This document shows positions 17,985-25,928 of a stretch of DNA of 64,000 bases, in pieces. The stretch covers positions 248,001 to 312,000 of the forward strand of contig OZ241738.1 of assembly GCA_965200925.1 (NCBI GenBank), given 5' to 3'. A program made the translations under genes and the position numbers. The notes below the pieces were generated by a model. That model was not told the origin of the DNA and made no database searches. It saw only the letters and a program-made list of their open reading frames with translations. This stretch comes from WTGU01 sp965200925 (lineage in GTDB: Bacteria; Pseudomonadota; Alphaproteobacteria; UBA828). How positions within the stretch are numbered: the stretch's first letter is position 1; every line of letters begins with the position of its first letter.

Positions 17985-18623
17985 CTATTCCGCCGCTTCC
18001 GCGATGGCGGGGAGCGCGGCTATCGCCTCGGCGCTGCTGACGATGTCCGCGTATTTCTGGCCCATGTCGAACAGATTGGCCTCGTGGGGCCCGAGCGCCC
18101 GGTCGCCCACGCAGTCGCGGACCACCATCGGGCGGAAGCCGTGGCAGAGCGCATCGAGCACGCTGGCGCGCACGCAGCCGCTGGTCGTGCAGCCCGCGAC
18201 CATCACCGTGTCCACGCGGTGCCGGGCGAGGGCGGGCGCGAGATCGGTCCCGAAGAAGGCGGAGGGGACGCGCTTGCGGACCACGATTTCGCCGGGCCGT
18301 GGCGCCAGCGCATCGACGATACGGCTTTCCGGCGCGTCCTCGGTGAGGGATGTCAGCGCGGGGACCTTGAGGCACATCAGGTTGGCGTCCGCCCCGTCGT
18401 CGGCGAAGACCACGCGGGTGTGGGCGATGGGAGCACCGGCGGCGCGGCAACGGGCGAGCAGGGGCGCCGTCGCCTCGATGGCTTCGCCGATATTGCCGCC
18501 GCCGAATTTGGCGGGGTCCGTGAAGCCGTTGACGAAATCGACGATCAGAAGCGCCGGCTTCTCGCCGAAGCCGAGCCGGTTGCCGAAATTCTGGCTCTCG
18601 TAGATGTCGGTGTCGGACGCCAT
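17985..18623 (-). CDS. Isochorismatase-fold hydrolase, N-carbamoylsarcosine amidase-like
   Basis: 212 aa. The ATG at 18623 has GAAGGGGG upstream. The Asp-Lys-Cys triad of cysteine hydrolases is present: D29 in LLIVDFVNGF, K117 in VVRKRVPSAF and C150 in VAGCTTSGCVRASVLDA. The TTSGCVRA form is characteristic of N-carbamoylsarcosine amidohydrolase and related enzymes, which cleave N-carbamoylsarcosine to sarcosine, CO2 and ammonia. Next to a HyuAB pair this completes a plausible creatinine/N-methylhydantoin route. Other isochorismatase-fold enzymes (nicotinamidase, ureidoacrylate hydrolase) remain possible. Confidence 0.85.
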   Translation of the reverse strand: MASDTDIYESQNFGNRLGFGEKPALLIVDFVNGFTDPAKFGGGNIGEAIEATAPLLARCRAAGAPIAHTRVVFADDGADANLMCLKVPALTSLTEDAPESRIVDALAPRPGEIVVRKRVPSAFFGTDLAPALARHRVDTVMVAGCTTSGCVRASVLDALCHGFRPMVVRDCVGDRALGPHEANLFDMGQKYADIVSSAEAIAALPAIAEAAE

Positions 18624-18705
18624 GCCGCCCCCTTCCGCGCGTTTGCCTCGGGCCTTCCCCACGGGCCCGAGTCTAGCGGCTGCGGCGGTGCGGCCCAAAC
18701 CCCGG

Positions 18706-19089
18706 TCAGATCGTCGGCCCCCCGTCGCCGGCGACCGAGACCTCCCGGAACTTGCCGTTGTGCATGCGGAAGTCCGCTTCGCCCGCGGCCGCGCGGGTCT
18801 CGCCATGCGCATCCTTCAGCCGTAGGCGGAAGAAGCAGGCCAGCCGCTGCCCGGCCTCGTCCACCGTGTGGACGAATTCGCCGTGCCGGATCAGGGGGTG
18901 GGCCTCGAGAAAGCGGACCAGGAACCGCTCGATTTCGCCGTTCCGGCCCGGGAGCCGTCGCCCGTCGACCGAGAGCACGGCGTCCCGGGCGAAGCAGTCG
19001 AGCACCGTGCCGAGGCGCCGGTGGTCGATGTTGCTGTAGTAACTGTGCTCGACCAGATTGATCATCTGGGCGCGCCGGAGTCTCACCAT
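18706..19089 (-). CDS. SnoaL/NTF2-like small protein
   Basis: About 127 aa with the cone-shaped NTF2-like fold pattern: an N-terminal helix (INLVEHSYYSNIDHRRLGTV), then FARDAVLSVDGRRLPGRNGEI and alternating beta strands ending FRMHNGKFREVSV. Members act as small-molecule isomerases, hydratases or binding proteins. The start at 19089 has a GGGGAAG 11 bases upstream; an ATG at 19119 is an alternative. It reads toward the isochorismatase-like gene with about 80 bases between them, so it may head the same minus-strand unit. Confidence 0.7.
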   Translation of the reverse strand: MVRLRRAQMINLVEHSYYSNIDHRRLGTVLDCFARDAVLSVDGRRLPGRNGEIERFLVRFLEAHPLIRHGEFVHTVDEAGQRLACFFRLRLKDAHGETRAAAGEADFRMHNGKFREVSVAGDGGPTI

Positions 19090-19267
19090 CGCCGCATTCG
19101 CTTCCCCGCGAGGGGCCATGGTAGCGGGTGCTGCCGGCCGCCCAAAGTTGCTTGCGGCATCGGGCGCACGGCACCATACGGCTCCCGGTCTCGTGGGCAG
19201 GAGACCGTTGACGCCGGGCGGGCGCCGCGTTACCCGATAGCGTGGCGAGAACGGCGCGGGCGTTTTG

Positions 19268-19508
19268 ATGCAGATCACCGCCAGGAAGGCGCTTCGCGCA
19301 TTCTGGGAACGGAACCCGGATGCTGAAGAGCCGCTGCGATCCTGTTACCGGGAAGTCAGATAAGGAGGATTGGTACACGCTGGCCAAGGTGAAGCGTCGG
19401 TATGGAACCGCGAGCATCTGGACGCGGAGTGGGGAATCCCGGAAGGGCTCGATCTCGACGTTCTGGTTGATCACGTCGCCCGGTACGAGAGCGAACACGA
19501 GCCGATGA
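19268..19508 (+). pseudogene. Remnant of a HigB-HigA toxin-antitoxin locus
   Basis: Three pieces survive. From the ATG at 19268 the frame reads ITARKALRAFWERNPDAEEP and on to a TAA at 19361, the N-terminus of a HigB-family mRNA interferase. The next HigB part (DWYTLAKVKRRYGTASIW) is in another frame from about 19351 to 19420, so a frameshift separates them. HigB's RNA-cleaving C-terminus is absent. The sequence then passes, back in the first frame, into EHLDAEWGIPEGLDLDVLVD and ARYESEHEPM, the middle of the cognate HigA-type antitoxin, without its start or HTH part. The locus cannot make either protein and ends just before the DUF7002 start. Confidence 0.7.
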
Positions 19509-19534
19509 GGCGTTATCCGTCGGTGGAGGCTGAC

Positions 19535-20221
19535 ATGGGCGTTACGGCGGAGGAACTGGCCGAACGGTATCCGCGGCTCTTCCATATGGCGGCGCCCGGA
19601 AGCTGGCCCATGATCGAGCGTCACGGTCTGCGCAGCACGTCCGCCCTGCTCGATCTCTTTCGCATTTCGGGGGAGGAACGGGAGAGAATCGAATCCCGCC
19701 ACCGTCCGACTTCCATACCGATTTGCCGGGCGGATCTGGGCCGCGTCGTGGTGCGGGATCAGAAGCCGATGCGGCCCGGTGATCTGGCTGCGAACACCGG
19801 ATGCGGGACGCCCGTTCTGCGCGATGGGCTGACGCCGCGCGAGTGGTATGAGACACTCAATGCGAAAGTCTTTTTCTGGCCCACTGGGAAGCGTTTCGAG
19901 AGCATGCTGAAAGCTTATGACGATATGCCTAACACCGTCCTGATCGTCGATCCCGCCCGCCTGCTGGCGGCGCACTTCGACCGCGTATCGCTTTCTCCCA
20001 TCAACAGCGGCAATACGAAACGGTTTCGTCAATCTCGGGGGCGCGATACTTTCCTCCCGCCCCGGAAATACCCGTTGCGGCGGTGGCGGAAGAAGGGGCG
20101 CGATGCAGTCGCGGAGCTGGCCGTGACGTATTCGGTTCCCGACATTCGGGAGCATGTGGTTGTGGTCGAGGAGCGGCGCGCCGGCGCTCCGCCGAGCCCG
20201 ATCTGGTGCCCCCAGGCGTGA
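19535..20221 (+). CDS. DUF7002-like protein of unknown function
   Basis: 228 aa. The ATG at 19535 is chosen because GGAGG lies 5 bases upstream; the open frame extends further back only into toxin-antitoxin debris. The N-terminal core reads LAERYPRLFHMAAPGSWPMI with RHGLRSTSALLDLF, followed by RDQKPM and GLTPREWYETLNAKVFFWP. This pattern is that of DUF7002 proteins, whose H-x-A...G-L-x-S layout recalls ADP-ribosyl/RES-type folds. The C-terminus is basic. GC is lower than the neighbouring liv genes. It sits between a decayed toxin-antitoxin locus and livG, so it may be cargo of the same acquisition. Biochemical role unknown. Confidence 0.7.
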   Translation: MGVTAEELAERYPRLFHMAAPGSWPMIERHGLRSTSALLDLFRISGEERERIESRHRPTSIPICRADLGRVVVRDQKPMRPGDLAANTGCGTPVLRDGLTPREWYETLNAKVFFWPTGKRFESMLKAYDDMPNTVLIVDPARLLAAHFDRVSLSPINSGNTKRFRQSRGRDTFLPPRKYPLRRWRKKGRDAVAELAVTYSVPDIREHVVVVEERRAGAPPSPIWCPQA

Positions 20222-20249
20222 CGCGCTTGGCGAGCGGCGCAACGATCCC

Positions 20250-21002
20250 ATGAGCCTGCTCGAAGTCCGCGGCCTGAGCCGGTCGTTCGGCGGCCTCGCG
20301 GCCGTGCGCGACCTGTCCTTCGCGGTAGAGGCGGGGGAGATCCACGGGCTGATCGGGCCGAACGGGGCAGGGAAGACCACGACCTTCAACGTCGTCAGCG
20401 GCTTCTATGCGCCGAGCGCGGGCGAGGTACTCTTCAAGGGGCGGCGGATCTCGGGCCTGCGTCCGAGCCGGATCGCGGCGCGCGGCGTGGTCCGCACCTT
20501 CCAGGCGACGACGCTCTTCCAGGAGCTCACGGTCTTCGAGAACGTGCTGGTCGGCCGCCATCTCCGCGCGCGGGCCGGGCCGTTGAGCGCGCTGTTCGGG
20601 GCCGGGCGGCGAGTCGAGCGGGAGGCGGCGGCGCACGCCGGAGCGATCCTCGATTTCATGGGCTTGGCGGACCGCCGCGACGAGACGGCGGTCAACCTGC
20701 CCCACGGCCACCAACGGGCGCTCGGCATCGCCGTCGCACTGGCCGCCGAGCCCGCGCTGATGCTGCTGGACGAGCCGTTCACCGGGATGAACCCGGAGGA
20801 GACGCGGCGAATGATGGCGCTGGTCGAGCGGGTGCGCGACCAGGGAGTCACCCTCCTGCTGGTCGAGCACGACATGCAGGCCGTGATGGGGCTCTGCGAG
20901 CGCATCACCGTGTTGAGCTTCGGCGAGCTTCTCGCGCAAGGGACGCCGGCGGAGATCCGGGCCGACCCGGCGGTCATCGAAGCCTATCTGGGAACCGCCT
21001 GA
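20250..21002 (+). CDS. livG: Branched-chain-type ABC transporter ATP-binding protein LivG
   Basis: 250 aa. Walker A GPNGAGKTTT, the LivG-typical FQATTLFQELTVFENV, signature region LPHGHQRALGIAVAL (a known variant of LSGGQ in this family), Walker B LMLLDEPFTGMNPEE and switch His in LLVEHDM. Together with LivF it powers uptake of amino acids, amides or ureas through LivHM. The frame is open upstream of 20250, but the family start is MSLLEVRGLSRSFGG. Its stop abuts the livF ATG (TGAATG). Confidence 0.93.
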   Translation: MSLLEVRGLSRSFGGLAAVRDLSFAVEAGEIHGLIGPNGAGKTTTFNVVSGFYAPSAGEVLFKGRRISGLRPSRIAARGVVRTFQATTLFQELTVFENVLVGRHLRARAGPLSALFGAGRRVEREAAAHAGAILDFMGLADRRDETAVNLPHGHQRALGIAVALAAEPALMLLDEPFTGMNPEETRRMMALVERVRDQGVTLLLVEHDMQAVMGLCERITVLSFGELLAQGTPAEIRADPAVIEAYLGTA

Positions 21003-21710
<708 letters not shown>

Positions 21711-21727
21711 GCCGGGCGCGCGAGGCC

Positions 21728-22525
21728 ATGACGGCGGCGGAGGCCGAGCGCGGATGGGAGGCGCGGGCGCGCGCCGGGTGGACGGCCTTCCGGGAGGGCC
21801 GCATCGCCGCTGCCCAGGCCGCGTGGCGCGCGGCGGCGATGCGCACGCGCACCTTTGCTCCGGGCGATCCGCGGCGGGCGGCGAGCCGGACCAACCTCGC
21901 CCTCTGCCATGCCGCGACGGGCGCCGATGCCGCGGCGCGCCGGAGCTTTCGCCGGGCGCTGCGCGCCTGGGACGACGCCCGACCTTGGGTCGCGCGCATG
22001 GCGGTGGGCCAGCGGGCGCGCAGCTCGAGCTTCCACCTGCGCCTCGCCGCGAAGCACGCCGGCGGCTACGACGCGCCGGCCCGCGCCGAATTCGCCCGGC
22101 TGCTCGGCGCCGGGCGGGCGGCCGCGCTCGCCAGCAGTGCCCATCTGGCGAAGGATCCGGCGGCCGCGTTGGAGGAGGCGCGGGCGCTCCGCGAGGCCGG
22201 CCTCGGCTACCGGGAGGCTGGCCTCGCCGTGATCTGCCAGGCGCTCGCGGCATACGCTGCCGCGGGCGATGGCGCGCGGGCCGCCGCCCATCGCCACCGG
22301 GCCGCGGAGATCGCGCGCGACCCCGCGTGCTTCGGTCCCGAGCGCCTCGCCGCGGAATGCGGCGCCCAAGCGGGCGACCTCGGGCGGCTCAAGGCGGCGG
22401 TCTATCTGACTCCGGTGGTTCTCCGCCCAAGGGCGCGCGATGCCGCCTTTCGCGCGCCGCCCGCCAGTGCTCCCGCAGTACCGCCGGCAGGCTTTCCAGG
22501 CCGCGGGGCAGGAACAGGACGGTGA
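21728..22525 (+). CDS. TPR-like alanine-rich protein, function unknown
   Basis: 265 aa, almost entirely helical and Ala/Arg-rich, with TPR-like units: WTAFREGRIAAAQAAWRAAA, NLALCHAATGADAAARRSFR and later an ALAAYAAAGDGARAAAHRHR unit. No signal peptide. The last 45 or so residues (after AAVYLTPVVLR) are the antisense reading of livM, with which the gene overlaps tail to tail by 137 bases; they are probably read-through after loss of an earlier stop. It closes the livGF operon and may be an accessory protein of it. Function cannot be assigned. Confidence 0.6.
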   Translation: MTAAEAERGWEARARAGWTAFREGRIAAAQAAWRAAAMRTRTFAPGDPRRAASRTNLALCHAATGADAAARRSFRRALRAWDDARPWVARMAVGQRARSSSFHLRLAAKHAGGYDAPARAEFARLLGAGRAAALASSAHLAKDPAAALEEARALREAGLGYREAGLAVICQALAAYAAAGDGARAAAHRHRAAEIARDPACFGPERLAAECGAQAGDLGRLKAAVYLTPVVLRPRARDAAFRAPPASAPAVPPAGFPGRGAGTGR

Positions 22526-23417
22526 GAATCAGGATCGCGCCGTAGATCAGCGGGCGCCATTCGTCCAGGCCGCGCAGCCCTTCGTCGACCACCGTCAGCA
22601 CCACGACGCCCAGGATCGGCCCGACGATGGTCCGGGTGCCGCCCACGATCACCCAGACCAGGACGAACAACATGATGTGCAGGCTGAACTGGGTGGGGTT
22701 GACGGTGCCCAGATAGTGGCCGAGCAGGGCGCCGGCCAAGCCGGCGAAGGCGGACGCGATCATCAGGGCGAAGGTCTTGTACCACCAGATGTGCACGCCC
22801 ACCGATTCGGCGAGGACGTCGCGCCAGTGAATGGCGTGCAGGGTGAGGCCGAAACGCGATCGCTCCAGGCGGTGGAACACGAAGATCGTGAGGACGACGA
22901 TCGCCAGAGTCAGAAAATAGAAGGCGCGCGGCTCTGCGAGATCGACGTGGCCCAGGCCGGGGATGTCGATCTCGGGCGAGGGGATGAACACCAGGCCGCC
23001 GGGGCCGCCGAACGGGTCGCGAAAGCGATTCCAGGTGAGGCGGATCGCCTCGCCCGCGGCGAAGGAGCCGATCAGGAAATAGAAACCCTTCATGCGGAAC
23101 AGCGGGAAGGCGAGAAGGAAGGAGAGGAAGCCCGCGAAGGCCGCGGCGAGCGGGGCTGCGAGCCAGACCGAAAGCCCGGCTTCCTTGGTGGCCAGCGCGC
23201 TGCCGTAGGCGCCGACGCCCATCATGACGACATGGGCCAGGGAGAACTCGCCGGCGAGGGTCAGGAAGCGGTAGCTCACCGCGAGGATCACGTTGATCAG
23301 CAGGAAGATCAGGATGTCGAGCCGGTAGAGCGCGACCAGGAAGGGAAGGGCGCAGAAGAGCGCGAGCGCGGCCGCCAAGCCGCCGCCCAGCGCCCAGGGC
23401 CGGCTAGACCTTCTCAC
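22389..23417 (-). CDS. livM: Branched-chain-type ABC transporter permease LivM
   Basis: 342 aa, about nine to ten membrane segments. LivM signatures: LTLAGEFSLAHVVMMGVGAYGSAL near the N-terminus, the cytosolic loop that contacts the ATPase (ERSRFGLTLHAIHWRDVLAE), and IVGGTRTIVGPILGVVVLT. The GTG at 23417 overlaps the end of livH by 14 bases, an arrangement usual for this operon. The C-terminal 30 residues are hydrophilic and Arg/Pro-rich and overlap the converging TPR-like gene. Confidence 0.92.
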   Translation of the reverse strand: MRRSSRPWALGGGLAAALALFCALPFLVALYRLDILIFLLINVILAVSYRFLTLAGEFSLAHVVMMGVGAYGSALATKEAGLSVWLAAPLAAAFAGFLSFLLAFPLFRMKGFYFLIGSFAAGEAIRLTWNRFRDPFGGPGGLVFIPSPEIDIPGLGHVDLAEPRAFYFLTLAIVVLTIFVFHRLERSRFGLTLHAIHWRDVLAESVGVHIWWYKTFALMIASAFAGLAGALLGHYLGTVNPTQFSLHIMLFVLVWVIVGGTRTIVGPILGVVVLTVVDEGLRGLDEWRPLIYGAILILTVLFLPRGLESLPAVLREHWRAARERRHRAPLGGEPPESDRPPP

Positions 23418-24279
23418 CCTTCCCCAGGAGGCCGGCGGGGCGCACCGTCAACACGACCAGCATCAGGACGAGGCCGAGGATGCTGGCGATCGTTCCGTCG
23501 AGATAGGTGGCCACGAAGGTGTGGAAGAAGGTGTAGAGAACGGCCGCCAGCACGGCGCCTTCGAGGCTGCCGATCCCACCGACGACGATGACGATGAACG
23601 CCGTCACGATCACCGGCCCGCCGATATAGGGATAGACCCGGACGAGCGGCGCCATGATGGCCCCGGCCGCCCCGGCCATGCCGGCGCCCAGGCCCATCGC
23701 CAGGAGGGCGAGCCTGTTGATCGACATGCCTTGCAGGGCTGCCGCCTCGCGGTCCTGCGCGCAGGCCCGCAACGCCCAGCCGAGGCGCGTGCGCTTGAGG
23801 AAGAGCCAGAACGCGGCCAGCAGCACGACCGCGATCCCGAAGGCGACGAGGCGCTGCCAGGGCACCGCTACCCCCTCCAGGCCGAAGAGCGGCGCCGCCC
23901 CCGGGTAGAGCGGCGGGATGTGCTTCATCAGGCCGACGCCGAAGGTGACGGCCGCCAGAACCTGGAGGATGAACAGCACGCCGACGGACATGATCAGGCC
24001 GCCCAGCGGATTGTCCCGCATCGGCCGGAACAGCGCCTGCTCCATGAGCAGCCCGATGATGCCGACGATGAGCATGGCCGCGACGACGGCGCCGAAGAAG
24101 GGCAGGTCGTGCTGCGCGTAAAGCCAGAACACGACGTAAGCGCCGGCCATGTAGAACTCGCCGTGGGCGAAATTGATGACCCGCATCACGCCGAAGATGA
24201 GAACCAGCCCCACGGCCATGAGCGCGGTGAAGCTGCTCTGCATCAGAGCGTTCACCAGCGTCTGGACGGCGGTTTCCAA
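23404..24279 (-). CDS. livH: Branched-chain-type ABC transporter permease LivH
   Basis: 291 aa, about eight membrane segments. It begins with the LivH pattern TLVNALMQSSFTALMAVGLV and then LIFGVMRVINFAHGEFYMAGAY; the cytosolic coupling loop is RTRLGWALRACAQDREAAALQG. The start is probably a TTG at 24279 with GGAGAG just upstream; an in-frame ATG 12 codons in is an alternative. It lies between livK and livM on the minus strand. Confidence 0.92.
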   Translation of the reverse strand: METAVQTLVNALMQSSFTALMAVGLVLIFGVMRVINFAHGEFYMAGAYVVFWLYAQHDLPFFGAVVAAMLIVGIIGLLMEQALFRPMRDNPLGGLIMSVGVLFILQVLAAVTFGVGLMKHIPPLYPGAAPLFGLEGVAVPWQRLVAFGIAVVLLAAFWLFLKRTRLGWALRACAQDREAAALQGMSINRLALLAMGLGAGMAGAAGAIMAPLVRVYPYIGGPVIVTAFIVIVVGGIGSLEGAVLAAVLYTFFHTFVATYLDGTIASILGLVLMLVVLTVRPAGLLGKGEKV

Positions 24280-24309
24280 AATCTCTCCAGTGAGCGGGGC
24301 GGGCGGGAA

Positions 24310-24328
24310 CCGGGCATGCTGTGCCCGG
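24310..24328 (-). promoter_or_regulatory. Intercistronic hairpin between livK and livH
   Basis: CCGGGCA and TGCCCGG flank a 5-base loop in the 110-base gap between the livK stop and livH start, with more GC-rich inverted sequence alongside. Such hairpins often protect the binding-protein mRNA 3' end or cause partial termination, so that the binding protein is made in excess. No T-tract is seen. Confidence 0.4.
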
Positions 24329-24389
24329 CCTTCGCTTCCGGCGGCGTCGGCGGCGCGGCCGCCGGCCGCACCGCCTCACGGCGCGACGA

Positions 24390-25682
24390 TTACGAGCGCT
24401 GGTACCACATCTCGCCGAGCGCCTCGAAATGCTTGATCATCAGGTCCTTGTGCTTGTTCCACCAGTCGATGATGTTGCGGTACTCGACGATTTTGGCCTT
24501 GCCGTCCTGGATCTGGACGACGGGCCAGTTGCCGACCAGGGCGTTGTCGATGCCGAACAGTTCCTTGCCCCACCAGTCGGCGTCGCCGTAGACGTGCGGG
24601 CCGCGCCCGCCTTCCTTGAGGGCGGCCAGGACGTCCATCGGCTCCACGCTCTGAGCTTTTTCGACGGCCCTCTTCCACATCTCGGCGATCGCCGGGTATT
24701 CCCAGGTGACGGCGCTCCACGTGCCGGGGAAGCGCTCGTTGTATTCGGCGAAGAATCCGTTGGGGTTCTCGAAGTTGATGCGCGGGTCGTTGAGCGCCTC
24801 GTCGTCGAAATCCGGGAACTGGAAGACGAATCCCTCGACGAAGTCCTTGCCGACCTTCTCGATGACCTGCGGGTAGAAATCGAAGGTGCAGGAGATGATC
24901 TGACCCTCGAAACCCTGGAGGAAGGCCTGCTCCGTCAGCAGGTTGACGAAGTCGGGATAGGCCGTGTCCAGGCACAGGATGTCCGGCTTGTCGGCCAGCA
25001 TGGCGGTCATGATCGGGGCGAAGTCGGTGGTTGCGATGTCGAAGAACTTGTTGTAAACGACCTCGATCCTGGCCGCCTCGAAGGCGGCCAGGTAGGTGGC
25101 CACGGAGGGCCGGCCGAGCTCGTCGTCCTGGGCGCAGATCGCCGCCGTCTTGAGATCAGGGCGGTTCTCGGCGAGCCAGTCGACGCCGGTGACGTTGTAG
25201 ATCGGATGGACCTCCGCCGGTGCCAGATGGTAGAGCGTCTTGTCGGTCAGGTCGCTAGGCAGGAGCGTCGAAGACAGCATCTTCTGCTTGGTGAAGAACT
25301 GCACCGCCGCCGGCGCGTCGCTGCCGCCCAGCATCATGACCAGCTTCACGTCGTCTTCGAGGACGAGCTTCTTGGCGCCGGTCAGCGCCTTGTCGGCCAG
25401 GTATTCGTCGTCGTAGGAGACGATCTCGACCATGTAGTTGTCGTCGCCGACCTTGATGCCGCCGGCGGCGTTGACGTGCTCGGCCCAGATCAGGCAGCCG
25501 TCGCGGCCGGGCAGCCCCCAGCCCGCGACCTCGCCGGTGAGCGGCGCGAGGAAACCGATCTTGACGACCTTCTCGGCGGCCCTCGCGACGTAAGGGGCAC
25601 CGATCGACGACGCGGCGGCGGCGCCCGCCGCGGCCGCGCTCGTGCCTACGAATTGCCTTCGCGTAAGTCCCTTCCTGCTCAT
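24390..25682 (-). CDS. livK: Periplasmic substrate-binding protein of a Liv-type ABC transporter
   Basis: 430 aa. The ATG at 25682 has GAGGAG 6 bases upstream and begins a twin-arginine-type signal (GLTRRQFVGTSAAAAG) followed by an Ala-rich hydrophobic stretch. The mature part starts VVKIGFLAPLTGEVAGWG and shows the two-lobed type I periplasmic-binding fold of the HAAT family. Long, Trp-rich C-terminal half (EYRNIIDWWNKHKDLM) suggests a substrate other than leucine, such as an amide, urea or methylated amine. It would feed LivHMGF encoded nearby. Tat export is inferred from the twin arginine. Confidence 0.88.
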   Translation of the reverse strand: MSRKGLTRRQFVGTSAAAAGAAAASSIGAPYVARAAEKVVKIGFLAPLTGEVAGWGLPGRDGCLIWAEHVNAAGGIKVGDDNYMVEIVSYDDEYLADKALTGAKKLVLEDDVKLVMMLGGSDAPAAVQFFTKQKMLSSTLLPSDLTDKTLYHLAPAEVHPIYNVTGVDWLAENRPDLKTAAICAQDDELGRPSVATYLAAFEAARIEVVYNKFFDIATTDFAPIMTAMLADKPDILCLDTAYPDFVNLLTEQAFLQGFEGQIISCTFDFYPQVIEKVGKDFVEGFVFQFPDFDDEALNDPRINFENPNGFFAEYNERFPGTWSAVTWEYPAIAEMWKRAVEKAQSVEPMDVLAALKEGGRGPHVYGDADWWGKELFGIDNALVGNWPVVQIQDGKAKIVEYRNIIDWWNKHKDLMIKHFEALGEMWYQRS

Positions 25683-25928
25683 GGTTCGCTCCTCAGGTTG
25701 GCCGCGGCCGCCCGCACGGTCGCCGACGGGAACAAGAGTGTCGGCGCGCCCGATTCGAGTCAAGGCGGCGACTAGGATAAGGGGGGAGGAGAGTATGGCA
25801 GGAGGGAAGAGCAGTGGGCGGACCCGGCGGCGTCCGTTCGGGCGGCTACCGGAATCGCGGGCGATCTGCTATGGAAGGACGCGGGGGCGCCCGGCCACGC
25901 GCCGCGAGCGAAGAGGAGGGCAGAGCCG

